Shown here in pieces: positions 7,672 to 14,805 of a DNA stretch of 35,883 nucleotides. The position numbers and the translations under genes are program-made. Source of the DNA: an uncultured Subdoligranulum sp. (GTDB taxonomy: Bacteria; Bacillota_A; Clostridia; Oscillospirales; Ruminococcaceae); contig CAAGRN010000125.1 of the NCBI GenBank assembly GCA_900772715.1, forward strand, positions 1-35,883, in the 5' to 3' direction. The notes beneath the pieces were generated by a model. That model was not told the DNA's origin and made no database searches. It saw nothing but the letters and a program-made list of their open reading frames with translations. How positions within the stretch are numbered: the stretch's first letter is position 1; each line of letters starts with the position of its first letter.

Positions 7672-8448
7672 TTACTGCTGCAGCGTGCCGAGGTCAAGAC
7701 CCAGATCACGACCACTGAATTTACCGGCGGACAGGCTGGTACCCAGCCAGTAAACCATATCCGAGATGTCGGCAACATCCAGGAAGGGGACACCATCGTA
7801 CATTTCCTGCCAGTTGGCAAAATTCTTGCCGGTCAGATCGTTGATGAACTGCACATAGCTGTCAGTTTCACACATCGGGGTCTTGACCTTGGTGGGGCAG
7901 ACCGTGTTGACAACGATGCCGGTACCCTTCAGCTCCTGCGCCAGCGTCTTGGTCAAGCCGCGCACACCCCACTTTGCCATGCAATAGGTGGCAAGCTTGG
8001 GGGTGCCGTACATACCGGAGGTAGAGGAAATATTGATGATACGTCCAAAACCCTGCTTACGCATATACAAGGCTGCGTACTTGTCGGTGCGCCAAGTGCC
8101 GATCAGGTCAATGTCGATGACCTTTTGCACCTGCGCATCGGTCAGCTCCCATGTGTAGCCGAAGTTGATAACACCGGCGTTGGCGACAACGACATCGAGG
8201 CGACCAAAGGTCTGCCACGCCTGTTCAAACAGTGCCTTCATGTCATCATCCGAGCAGACATTGGCGCGCACTGCCAGCGCCTTGGCGCCGGTGGCTTCGA
8301 TCTCGGCAATGGTCTGCTGAAAGACCTCGCCTGCGGGGTCCTGCATATCTGCAAGAACCACATCAAAGCCGTTCTCGGCAAATTTCAGCGCGTGGGACTT
8401 ACCTTGACCCATAGCGCCGCCGGTAATAAGTACAACTTTACGATCCAT
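7672..8448 (-). CDS. SDR-family NAD(P)-dependent oxidoreductase (carveol-dehydrogenase/mycofactocin-type subgroup likely)
   Basis: This 258-residue classical SDR has the cofactor motif TGGAMGQG (9-16) after a beta strand, VLAD (31-34) ending strand two (the Asp suggests NAD rather than NADP), NAG (90-92) and the catalytic Ser142, Tyr155 and Lys159 in a SSTSGMYGTPKLATYCMAK context. The residue usually filled by the tetrad Asn is Asp114 (DIDLIGTW). The glycine motif followed by KSHALKFAENG and the CPTKVKTPM loop resemble carveol-dehydrogenase-like SDRs, some of which are coupled to mycofactocin. No mycofactocin gene is in the window. It is the first gene of a two-gene operon with the OxlT-like carrier and is divergent from a LysR gene, which probably controls it. 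Confidence 0.85.
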   Translation of the reverse strand: MDRKVVLITGGAMGQGKSHALKFAENGFDVVLADMQDPAGEVFQQTIAEIEATGAKALAVRANVCSDDDMKALFEQAWQTFGRLDVVVANAGVINFGYTWELTDAQVQKVIDIDLIGTWRTDKYAALYMRKQGFGRIINISSTSGMYGTPKLATYCMAKWGVRGLTKTLAQELKGTGIVVNTVCPTKVKTPMCETDSYVQFINDLTGKNFANWQEMYDGVPFLDVADISDMVYWLGTSLSAGKFSGRDLGLDLGTLQQ

Positions 8449-8495
8449 AGCTCATTTCTCCTTCTTGGGTTTGTTATTTTTTCGGCAAACCCGAC

Positions 8496-8532
8496 TTGAC
8501 TTTATTATAAAAGTTATGTAGTATAAATACAA
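8496..8532. promoter_or_regulatory. Overlapping divergent promoters of the SDR operon and the LysR gene
   Basis: Plus strand: TTGACT (8496-8501), 17-base spacer, TAGTAT (8519-8524), reading to the LysR gene. Minus strand: TTGTAT (8532-8527), 17-base spacer, TATAAT (8509-8504), reading to the SDR gene. The two promoters overlap almost completely, so RNA polymerase can use only one at a time. This is a typical LysR control region; the AT-rich stretch 8521-8550 is the likely binding area. Confidence 0.75.
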
Positions 8533-8585
8533 ATATATATTTCTTATTAAAACCATCAAAAATACAGATGAATGAGGTAAAACCC

Positions 8586-9491
8586 ATGAATCTTGACCAT
8601 TTGCGCTATTTTGAGACCGTGGCTCGATTAGAGCATTACGGTCGCGCAGCCGAAGTGCTGCACGTCAGCCAGCCCAATCTGAATTATGCTATCACGCAGC
8701 TGGAGCAGGAATTGGGCGTGCCGCTTTTTGAACGCCGCGGTCGCAATGTGCAGCTGACCCGGTACGGCAGGCTGTTTCTGAAAAGTGTGCAGCAGTCTCT
8801 GCAAATTCTGGACGCAGGCACACGCAATCTGCAGGAGCTTGGCAGCGGCGGCGGGGTAGTGCTGGTGGGCGGCATCCGCAAGCTGGCGGCGCAGACCGTA
8901 CCGGACTTGATGCAAAGGTTCCGCGCTCTGCCGGAAAATGAACACATCCGCTTTGAGCTGCATACCGAGAGCAGCTTTACCGCCGATTTACTTAAATCTG
9001 TACAGGAGGAGCGTCTGGATATGGCGTTTGTAAGCGTCCCCGGTGACGAGGCAGTATTTGAAAATATCGCTTTTGCGCAGCTGCCCTTTGTAGTTATTGT
9101 GCCGCCCGGGCATCCGCTGGCAAACAAGAAGAGCATCGCCCTGCGGGAAACGCTCGAGTATCCGTATGTGTATTTTTCCCAAAAAGGAGGGCTGCGCAAG
9201 CCGATCGATGCGATGTTTCGGCGCATCCATGCTGTGCCGCAGATTGCCTACGAAACCGAGGAGGACACCGTTGTCGCCGGTATGACAGCGGCAGGGTTCG
9301 GCATCGCCATCGTGCCGGATCACCCGGTTTTGCAAAGCATGGAGCTGAAAACCCTGCGCATCACCGAGCCTTGCCCCGACCGCACAGCCTACCTGTGCCG
9401 CAAACGCGGCGTATTGCATCCGTCCGGGGCGGAGAGGTTTTTTAATTTCTGTAAAACGGAATTGAAAGGAAGGGAAATCGCCGACAAGTGA
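8586..9491 (+). CDS. LysR-family transcriptional regulator
   Basis: This 301-residue protein has an N-terminal winged helix-turn-helix. MNLDHLRYFETVARLEHYG leads into RAAEVLHVSQPNLNYAI and then the wing with LFERRGRNVQLT. A linker helix follows, and an effector-binding domain from about residue 90 to 295 contains the usual PxGHPL motif (VPPGHPLA, about 174-181). ATG 8586 is preferred because GAGGT lies eight bases upstream, and because LysR proteins usually begin MxLxxLRYF; the ATG at 8568 would add six residues that contain that ribosome site. It is divergent from the SDR-MFS operon through overlapping promoters, which suggests that it controls that operon and itself. A terminator follows at 9548-9603. 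Confidence 0.92.
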   Translation: MNLDHLRYFETVARLEHYGRAAEVLHVSQPNLNYAITQLEQELGVPLFERRGRNVQLTRYGRLFLKSVQQSLQILDAGTRNLQELGSGGGVVLVGGIRKLAAQTVPDLMQRFRALPENEHIRFELHTESSFTADLLKSVQEERLDMAFVSVPGDEAVFENIAFAQLPFVVIVPPGHPLANKKSIALRETLEYPYVYFSQKGGLRKPIDAMFRRIHAVPQIAYETEEDTVVAGMTAAGFGIAIVPDHPVLQSMELKTLRITEPCPDRTAYLCRKRGVLHPSGAERFFNFCKTELKGREIADK

Positions 9492-9547
9492 AGTATACCC
9501 AGTAACAGGACGCATAACCGAGATAAGAGCCTATAAAGCGTATAGGC

Positions 9548-9603
9548 AAGCCCCACAAGGCTCCGAACGGTTCAAACCGACGGAAAGCCTTGCGGGGCTT
9601 TTT
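9548..9603 (+). terminator. Intrinsic terminator after the LysR gene
   Basis: AAGCCCCACAAGGCTCCG and CGGAAAGCCTTGCGGGGCTT form a long stem with an internal loop, ending in a run of T. The bases between 9492 and 9547 carry only a small TATA-containing hairpin (CCTATAAAGCGTATAGG). Confidence 0.85.
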
Positions 9604-9659
9604 AGCAATTTTTCTAAAAAAATTTCGCTACCATCCTGACATCATGCGGTATGCAGCTC

Positions 9660-10979
9660 TTACCCGCAGAGCATAACTTTGGCGGAGAAAGTGCCATTCT
9701 GATAGGTAAATGTACTTGTACCGCCGGTTTTTTCTGCAATATGGGTGACGGACTGGATGCCGATCCCGTTACCCTTCCGCTTGGAGGAGCGGAAAACGCC
9801 GTTCTTTTCGTTGACCTCGCCGTCAAACGCATTTTCAACCTCGACCAGAAGAATCCGATCGGTATGTACATAGGCGGTTATTTCGATTTGCCGCCTGCCC
9901 GGTGCCGTGCGAAGGCTCGCTTCCAGCGCATTTTCCAGCAGGTTGGACAGCACCATGCACATATCGATCTCATCGACCGGCAGTGTTTCCGGCAGGTCGA
10001 GTCTGGCGCGGAAGGGGATATCCTCGCGCTTTGCCATAGCGCAGTAATAGCCGACAACACTGTCAGCGGCACGGTTTTCGCAGAAGCACATATCAAGATT
10101 CGGAATGCGGGCGACGGTTTTTGCGAGGTAGCTTTTCAGTTCCTCCGGATCACCCGCCTCGACCAGCGCAGAAATTTGATTGAATTGGTGGCGCATATCG
10201 TGCCGTGCCTGCCGCGCTTCCTCGATGGCAGTCTTGAGGTTTTCATAGCGCTGCTGCTGCATGGAAAGAAACTGGTTTTCCTGCTGCAGCTTCGCATTGC
10301 GGTTAAGGCTGGTTGCCATCAGCAGAAAAACCGCATTGAAGCAGAACATAAAAACCAAAAGCGCGCTGCTCAGCACAATATAGCCCTGCAGTACGCGCCC
10401 GGTCTGCAGCGTTGTCTGATAGCGCGGGATCATAAAAAGATTCAAAAGAATGAACGCCAGCGGCAGGACCCAGAACACATACCAAGTTTGCGCAAAATTA
10501 TCGTCCTCAACCATCGCACGCACCGTATGTGTCGCAGGATAATACGCGGCCAGCACAATGATCCAGCAAACGATATTATAGAACACGCAGGCGCCAAGGC
10601 AGAGCCACGGTTCGTCCAGCGGCAGCTGCTGATCCCGGATGATCGCGGCACTGACGGCGCGGGACAAGCTGTTCACGCACGCGAACACCGCGCAGACGGA
10701 CAGCGCAATCGTGCCAGATTTCCAGAGGGAGATGATAAGCGTTCGGGTATACAGGCAGACGGCAATCAGCGCGATCCCCGCAAGGGCAAACACGGTAGAA
10801 GCCCGCAGCCGATAGCAGACAAGTCCGCTGCCGATGCACAGGCACGCCATCAGCGGAAAAAGCCAGGCGGTCAGCCTTTCCGGTGACTGCTTCAGATAGG
10901 TTCTCACAGGGAAATATCCAAGCAAAAGACCGGGGAGTACGACAAGCAGCTCCAGAATCGGACGCAGAATTTCTTTCAT
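9660..10979 (-). CDS. Sensor histidine kinase, GHKL/AgrC type
   Basis: This 439-residue protein has about six hydrophobic N-terminal helices (to about residue 225), a coiled-coil-like linker rich in Gln/Asn and a kinase core. The H-box is QARHDMRHQFNQI with the presumed phospho-acceptor His260; the N-box is NLLENALEA (347-355) and the G-box GNGIGIQSV (403-411). This combination is that of AgrC/ComD-like peptide-sensing kinases, the usual partners of LytTR regulators. Its ATG overlaps the stop of the LytTR regulator gene (ATGA), so the two are translationally coupled. No AgrB-like peptide processing gene or obvious pheromone gene is nearby, so the signal is unknown. No terminator is evident after the stop; it runs toward the LysR gene's terminator. 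Confidence 0.88.
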   Translation of the reverse strand: MKEILRPILELLVVLPGLLLGYFPVRTYLKQSPERLTAWLFPLMACLCIGSGLVCYRLRASTVFALAGIALIAVCLYTRTLIISLWKSGTIALSVCAVFACVNSLSRAVSAAIIRDQQLPLDEPWLCLGACVFYNIVCWIIVLAAYYPATHTVRAMVEDDNFAQTWYVFWVLPLAFILLNLFMIPRYQTTLQTGRVLQGYIVLSSALLVFMFCFNAVFLLMATSLNRNAKLQQENQFLSMQQQRYENLKTAIEEARQARHDMRHQFNQISALVEAGDPEELKSYLAKTVARIPNLDMCFCENRAADSVVGYYCAMAKREDIPFRARLDLPETLPVDEIDMCMVLSNLLENALEASLRTAPGRRQIEITAYVHTDRILLVEVENAFDGEVNEKNGVFRSSKRKGNGIGIQSVTHIAEKTGGTSTFTYQNGTFSAKVMLCG

Positions 10980-11698
10980 CTCTTACGCTCCCTTTGCAGC
11001 AGAAATTCCATAAACGCCTGCCGCGCAGGCTTCAAAAGCTCCTGACTGACATAGGCACTGCTGCCATCTGTCATACAGAAGGCGCCATCCCGAAAATCAG
11101 CGGCGTGCTCTAAATTGACGATCACACCTCTGCCGCAGACGAAAAAGCGGGGGTCTTTTTTCAGCGGCGCGGTAAATTCCTTGAAGCTCTGGCGTGTGAC
11201 CAGCGTTTTTAGGGCGGTCGTGCGGATGTTGATCCTGTGCGCAAAATGCTCTGCCGAAATAATATCCCGATAGCAAAGACGGACATCGCTGCCGCCGGCT
11301 TTCACCGTCAGGACCGGCTCAGGGCGGGGAAGTCTTGCAAGCATCTCGGCAAGCAGGGCGGAAAGATCTTCCTCCGAAAAAGGCTTCACGAGATAGTGAA
11401 GCGCACGCACCTGAAAGCCTTCCAGCGCGTGGTCAGTCGAGGTCGTGGTGAAGATCAGAAGGCAGTCTGCGTCCGTCTTGCGCAGCTCCTTGGCAGCGTC
11501 CATGCCGCTCATCCCATGCATATAAATATCCAGAAATGCGGCGGTAAAGCGTTGCTCTTTTTCTGCGGCGAGAAAGCTCTCTCCGCTTTCAAATTCCAAA
11601 ATTTCCGCCTTTGCGCCGCACAGGTTCAACTGCCGTGCAAGGCGCGTTTTCAGCAGCGAGCGCTCGGTTTCCAGATCATCCACAATTGCTATTCTCAT
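10976..11698 (-). CDS. LytTR-family response regulator
   Basis: This 240-residue protein has an N-terminal receiver with the acidic pair Asp7-Asp8 (IVDD), phospho-acceptor Asp57 in AFLDIYM, a conserved Thr in FTTT and LVKPF as the Lys motif. The C-terminal LytTR DNA-binding domain spans about residues 130-235. ATG 11698 was chosen because homology starts at MRIAIVDD and GGAG lies upstream; the frame stays open a further 21 codons. It is the first gene of the regulator-kinase pair and is divergent from the degenerate receiver and lipoprotein genes. The shared intergenic region holds two 9-base direct repeats typical in form of LytTR sites, so this protein may control both sides. A TATAAT (11755-11750 on the minus strand) without a good -35 fits an activated promoter. 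Confidence 0.9.
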   Translation of the reverse strand: MRIAIVDDLETERSLLKTRLARQLNLCGAKAEILEFESGESFLAAEKEQRFTAAFLDIYMHGMSGMDAAKELRKTDADCLLIFTTTSTDHALEGFQVRALHYLVKPFSEEDLSALLAEMLARLPRPEPVLTVKAGGSDVRLCYRDIISAEHFAHRINIRTTALKTLVTRQSFKEFTAPLKKDPRFFVCGRGVIVNLEHAADFRDGAFCMTDGSSAYVSQELLKPARQAFMEFLLQRERKR

Positions 11699-11792
11699 GC
11701 CGGACTGACTCCTTCGGGAAAGATTCTGTTTAGATTCTGTCACAATTAGATTATAGCACAATTGTCCGGCATCGGCACAGCGAAAAACCCGA

Positions 11793-11821
11793 TTTCGTGC
11801 CGGAATTGGGGCTTTCGTGCC
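11793..11821. promoter_or_regulatory. Direct repeats TTTCGTGCC x2, candidate LytTR operator
   Basis: TTTCGTGCC occurs at 11793-11801 and again at 11813-11821, 20 bases apart from start to start, about two helical turns. LytTR proteins bind pairs of about 9-base direct repeats with similar spacing. The second copy ends eight bases before the -35 of the rightward promoter. Confidence 0.55.
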
Positions 11822-11828
11822 AAAAGGC

Positions 11829-11856
11829 TTGAAAAGCGTGAACCATTCCGTATACT
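11829..11856 (+). promoter_or_regulatory. Promoter of the degenerate-receiver/lipoprotein operon
   Basis: TTGAAA (11829-11834), 16-base spacer and TATACT (11851-11856) lie directly downstream of the direct repeats. The leader is about 48 bases and contains the strong ribosome site GGGGAGGAGGG before the ATG at 11911. Confidence 0.6.
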
Positions 11857-11910
11857 GAAAGCAGAAACAGTCAACGACGGCAGGAAAAAAGGGGAGGAGG
11901 GCGGAGCGCT

Positions 11911-12330
11911 ATGTACCACATTGCCGTGCTGACAAAGAGTGAAACACAGGAGATTTTTTACACAGAGCAGCTTTCGCAGTTCTGCGCCGAGCGCGGTCTG
12001 TTTCCTAAGGTGGATTGCTACCGCGGGCAGGAGGTGTTCTTTGCGGTCACACGCAAAAATGCGCCGACCAACGCTGTGATCGCCCTTCCGGGTGTGGATG
12101 GGCTGAATGCGGTGGAACACCTGCGAGCGCTTTTTCCGGAAACGCGCATCATCTGGTGCAGCGAGCTGGATTTTTCCCTGCACGCATTTCGGCTGCGCGT
12201 GGACTACTTTCTGCTGGAGCCGATAACAGAAGAAGCATTCCGGCAAGGACTTTGTGCATGGGTAGAGGAAAAACAACCGTCTGCTTCGTACCGAGCGGAT
12301 CACAACCAACATAGCAAGGAGGATCACTGA
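11911..12330 (+). CDS. Stand-alone degenerate receiver-domain protein (no LytTR domain)
   Basis: This 139-residue protein follows the length and secondary-structure rhythm of a LytTR-regulator receiver and then stops. Compared with the receiver encoded across the intergenic region, the pattern FLDIYMHGMSGMDAAKELR becomes VIALPGVDGLNAVEHLR, so the phospho-acceptor Asp is replaced by a small hydrophobic residue. The N-terminal acidic pair is also absent (IAVLTKSE), while the later FRLRVDYFLLEPITEEAF matches the end of the fold. It therefore looks like a receiver that cannot be phosphorylated in the normal way and lacks a DNA-binding output. It could titrate or bind the nearby kinase or regulator; that is inference. 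It overlaps the start of the lipoprotein gene by one base (TGATG), so the two proteins are made together. Confidence 0.65.
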   Translation: MYHIAVLTKSETQEIFYTEQLSQFCAERGLFPKVDCYRGQEVFFAVTRKNAPTNAVIALPGVDGLNAVEHLRALFPETRIIWCSELDFSLHAFRLRVDYFLLEPITEEAFRQGLCAWVEEKQPSASYRADHNQHSKEDH

Positions 12331-14435
12331 TGAAAAAGAGAAACCCGATTCCATCTGTATGCAGTTTTTTGCTGGCAGGAAGCCTGACCCTGTCGATGGC
12401 AGCCTGCAGCGCAGCACAGACACCGGCGCAGGACACCGCGACGCCTTCACCGACTGCTGCCGCCACGCCTTCTGAGGCAGCGACACCTTCTGCGCCGGTA
12501 TCCGGTGCGCTTCCCGTGAAGGCTTTGCAGCCCAAACAGGTCGAGGAAAACCCCTACATGGCAAAAAGTGATGCGAACATCCATCACGATGGCTATAACA
12601 CCGATTCAACCGATGAGATCCTGCCGCTCGGCATCTATCCGGAGATCCACGTTTCCTATGAAACGACAAACCCAAATGCATCGCCCGCCATTTACTTTGA
12701 CAACTACGGTCACGCGGTCGTTCCGCTGCTCGGCGGCATCGCCATCCGCGATCTGAATGCGGAAGAAACAACGACGCTCGGTTATTTTTCTCCGAAGCAG
12801 CATGACGGCGGCAGCTACCTGATCCAAAGTTCCTATACTTTTCTGGACGCTGAAAACCGCATCGTCTGCCCGACCAGCAACAACCATGTACTGATGCTCC
12901 GCACAACGGATGAGGCGGGCAATGTCCTTCCCGAGTTTGAAAAGGTACTTGACATTGACATCGAGGCAGCGGCAGAGAACGCGCTCGGCAAGGAATTGAC
13001 GCAGAATCTTCTTTCCGTGGTCTTTGATTACGATGGGAACCTCTGGTTCGCCACCGGCGGCTTCCGCATCTATCCTGAGCGCCAGCAGCAGGGTGTTCTC
13101 GGCTACATCGCTCATTCGGCGATCGAAGCGATCCTCAACGGTGAGCAGCCCGACCTGTCGAAGGCGGTTTTCGTCTACGAGCTGACGCCCGGCGAGGGCG
13201 CGGAGAACGGCATTGCCGCTTCCAAAGACGGCGCGGTCATTCTGACCAACATGAATTGCTATCTGCTGCGCGCCAACAAGGGCGTCGAGGCTGTCTGGTG
13301 TACGCCGTATGAGAGTGTTGGCGCGAAGGTCAGCGGAGAAGGCGATAAGACCACTGGCGGCGGTCTTGCATGGGGCGGCGGCTGCTCTCCGACGCTGACG
13401 CCGAACCTTGTAATGTTCACCGACAACGCAGACCCCGTGAATCTTCTTGCGCTCGATATGAAAACCGGTGAGGTCGTGGCAAAAATGCCGGTGCTTGATG
13501 ATCTGCCCGATGGCTATCAGGTGGCGATCGAGAACTCTGCCATCGTCTACGATGACGGCGAGGGTACGGTCAGCACGATCGTTTGCAACTGGTTCGGCGC
13601 GGGCAACGCAGGTCTTGCCGACCCCAACAACGATTCTTCGATCCAGAGCTACGCCAACATTTATGACCAGAATTGGCTGATGAAGGGCAATGCCATGATT
13701 GCTCCCGGCGTCGAGCGCGTGGACACCGTAAAGACTGACAGCGGGTATGAGATGAAGAGCATCTGGACCCGAAATGATCTGAGCGACACCGCGATCATGA
13801 AGCTTTCCACCGCAACGGGCTATATCTACGGCTATGTGCAGGATCTGACCACGGGTATGTGGCAGTACATCATTCTTGACTTTGCAACCGGCGAAACCGT
13901 CTTTACGATGGATGTATCCAACAAGTACGGCTACAACAATATGGCCATCGGTATGTACACCGGCAACAGCGGAAATGCACTCTACTGCCCGACCGGCTAT
14001 CTGGAGCTGCTTCGCCTGCAGGATCGCTTTGTCTACCTGCCCGAGCTTCCGTACCGCGAGGTCGATCTCGATCAGGCGGCAAGAAATGTCCTTTCGCAGG
14101 ATCAGTTTGCACAGGACGGCGGCGAAGGTACGGTTGCAAGTTGGCGCAATACCGCGACCATCCGCAATGTGCATCCCAATACCACAGTAGCCTTCCGCAT
14201 AAACAACCTGTCCGGCAACGTTTCCGATTTGACGCTCTACGCCTATGGTGCAGACGGCAAGCTGGTAAAGGTTGCTTCCGAACTGTGGTCGATCACGGAC
14301 GAAACCGGCGCGGCTGTCACGGAACTGACGGACGGTGCACTCTATGAGCTGCGCGTGACTGTTGCCGATGGCGGCGATTTCGACCTGAGCGAAACGGAAA
14401 AAGAAATCAAACTATCCATTGTGCTTGGAAAATAA
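12330..14435 (+). CDS. Secreted lipoprotein of unknown function, probable beta-propeller
   Basis: This is a 701-residue protein. The signal peptide ends in a lipobox, LSMAAC, with Cys26 as the probable lipid anchor. A Thr/Pro/Ser/Ala-rich tether (about 27-65) then leads to a large beta-rich domain. From about residue 110 to 560 the sequence shows repeated strand-turn units of the PQQ/WD-like propeller kind, such as VFDYDGNLWFATGG, AASKDGAVILTN, LLALDMKTGEV and TGYIYGYVQDLTTG. A final beta-sandwich-like part covers roughly 590-701. The overall character is that of a sensor or binding protein outside the membrane. I do not recognise a named family. Coupling to a degenerate receiver and a divergent LytTR/kinase pair suggests a role in that signalling unit, perhaps as an extracellular ligand-binding part; this is inference. 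Confidence 0.7.
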   Translation: MKKRNPIPSVCSFLLAGSLTLSMAACSAAQTPAQDTATPSPTAAATPSEAATPSAPVSGALPVKALQPKQVEENPYMAKSDANIHHDGYNTDSTDEILPLGIYPEIHVSYETTNPNASPAIYFDNYGHAVVPLLGGIAIRDLNAEETTTLGYFSPKQHDGGSYLIQSSYTFLDAENRIVCPTSNNHVLMLRTTDEAGNVLPEFEKVLDIDIEAAAENALGKELTQNLLSVVFDYDGNLWFATGGFRIYPERQQQGVLGYIAHSAIEAILNGEQPDLSKAVFVYELTPGEGAENGIAASKDGAVILTNMNCYLLRANKGVEAVWCTPYESVGAKVSGEGDKTTGGGLAWGGGCSPTLTPNLVMFTDNADPVNLLALDMKTGEVVAKMPVLDDLPDGYQVAIENSAIVYDDGEGTVSTIVCNWFGAGNAGLADPNNDSSIQSYANIYDQNWLMKGNAMIAPGVERVDTVKTDSGYEMKSIWTRNDLSDTAIMKLSTATGYIYGYVQDLTTGMWQYIILDFATGETVFTMDVSNKYGYNNMAIGMYTGNSGNALYCPTGYLELLRLQDRFVYLPELPYREVDLDQAARNVLSQDQFAQDGGEGTVASWRNTATIRNVHPNTTVAFRINNLSGNVSDLTLYAYGADGKLVKVASELWSITDETGAAVTELTDGALYELRVTVADGGDFDLSETEKEIKLSIVLGK

Positions 14436-14441
14436 CGCAGT

Positions 14442-14474
14442 AAAGAATCCGGCGTTTTGAACGCCGGATTCTTT
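14442..14474 (+). terminator. Probable terminator after the lipoprotein gene
   Basis: A perfect 13-bp stem AAAGAATCCGGCG/CGCCGGATTCTTT with a 7-base loop starts six bases after the stop. The T tract is short, and ATTCTTTATG is duplicated right after it. Confidence 0.7.
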
Positions 14475-14785
14475 ATGATTCTTTATGATTGCCAATCCGG
14501 GTCGGGGAGTGGTGTATTGAGGTTGTTTGATGCGTTTCGCTAAATTCGGGTTTAGCGAAACATAGGGAAGAGAAAACTGTTGGAATCACGAGGTTTACCT
14601 ATAGTTTGTCACTTGCATTTTTTACCGCAATTTTGCAGGACTTAATGCAAGATATAGCTTTTTGTTTTGCGAATAGATGTAAATGTGTTTTAAAATAGAA
14701 TGCTTACATCTTGACTGCGCATAAGAAAATTTTCTTTCGTGCTTATTTCGCTAACGCTGTAAACGCATGGATTTATGATTTCAGC
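14475..14785. other. AT-rich convergent intergenic region with a perfect inverted repeat; no gene seen
   Basis: This stretch separates two converging genes and is clearly richer in A+T than its flanks. It contains a perfect inverted repeat, TTTCGCTAAA (14535-14544) and TTTAGCGAAA (14551-14560), around TTCGGG. A longer-range pair, AGATGTAA/TTACATCT, lies at about 14674-14711, and a palindrome AAGAAAATTTTCTT at about 14722-14737. A promoter-like TTGCGA (14667-14672), 18-base spacer, TAAAAT (14691-14696) points rightward but no open frame follows. It could hold a small RNA or be the remnant of an inserted element. Confidence 0.4.
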
Positions 14786-14802
14786 GGGAATTGTGCGGTG
14801 TT
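14786..14802 (+). repeat. Dispersed short repeat, core copy 2
   Basis: GGGAATTGTGCGGTGTT, preceded by TCAGC, matches the right end of the repeats at 29621-29721 and 34830-34882. It ends just before the stop codon of the SGNH-LRR gene and marks the edge of the AT-rich segment. Confidence 0.55.
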
Positions 14803-14805
14803 ACA

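Noticed and set aside
9651..10886. 411-codon plus-strand frame opposite the GHKL kinase gene
   Set aside because: The kinase has complete H, N and G boxes in the other strand; this frame has no recognisable domain.
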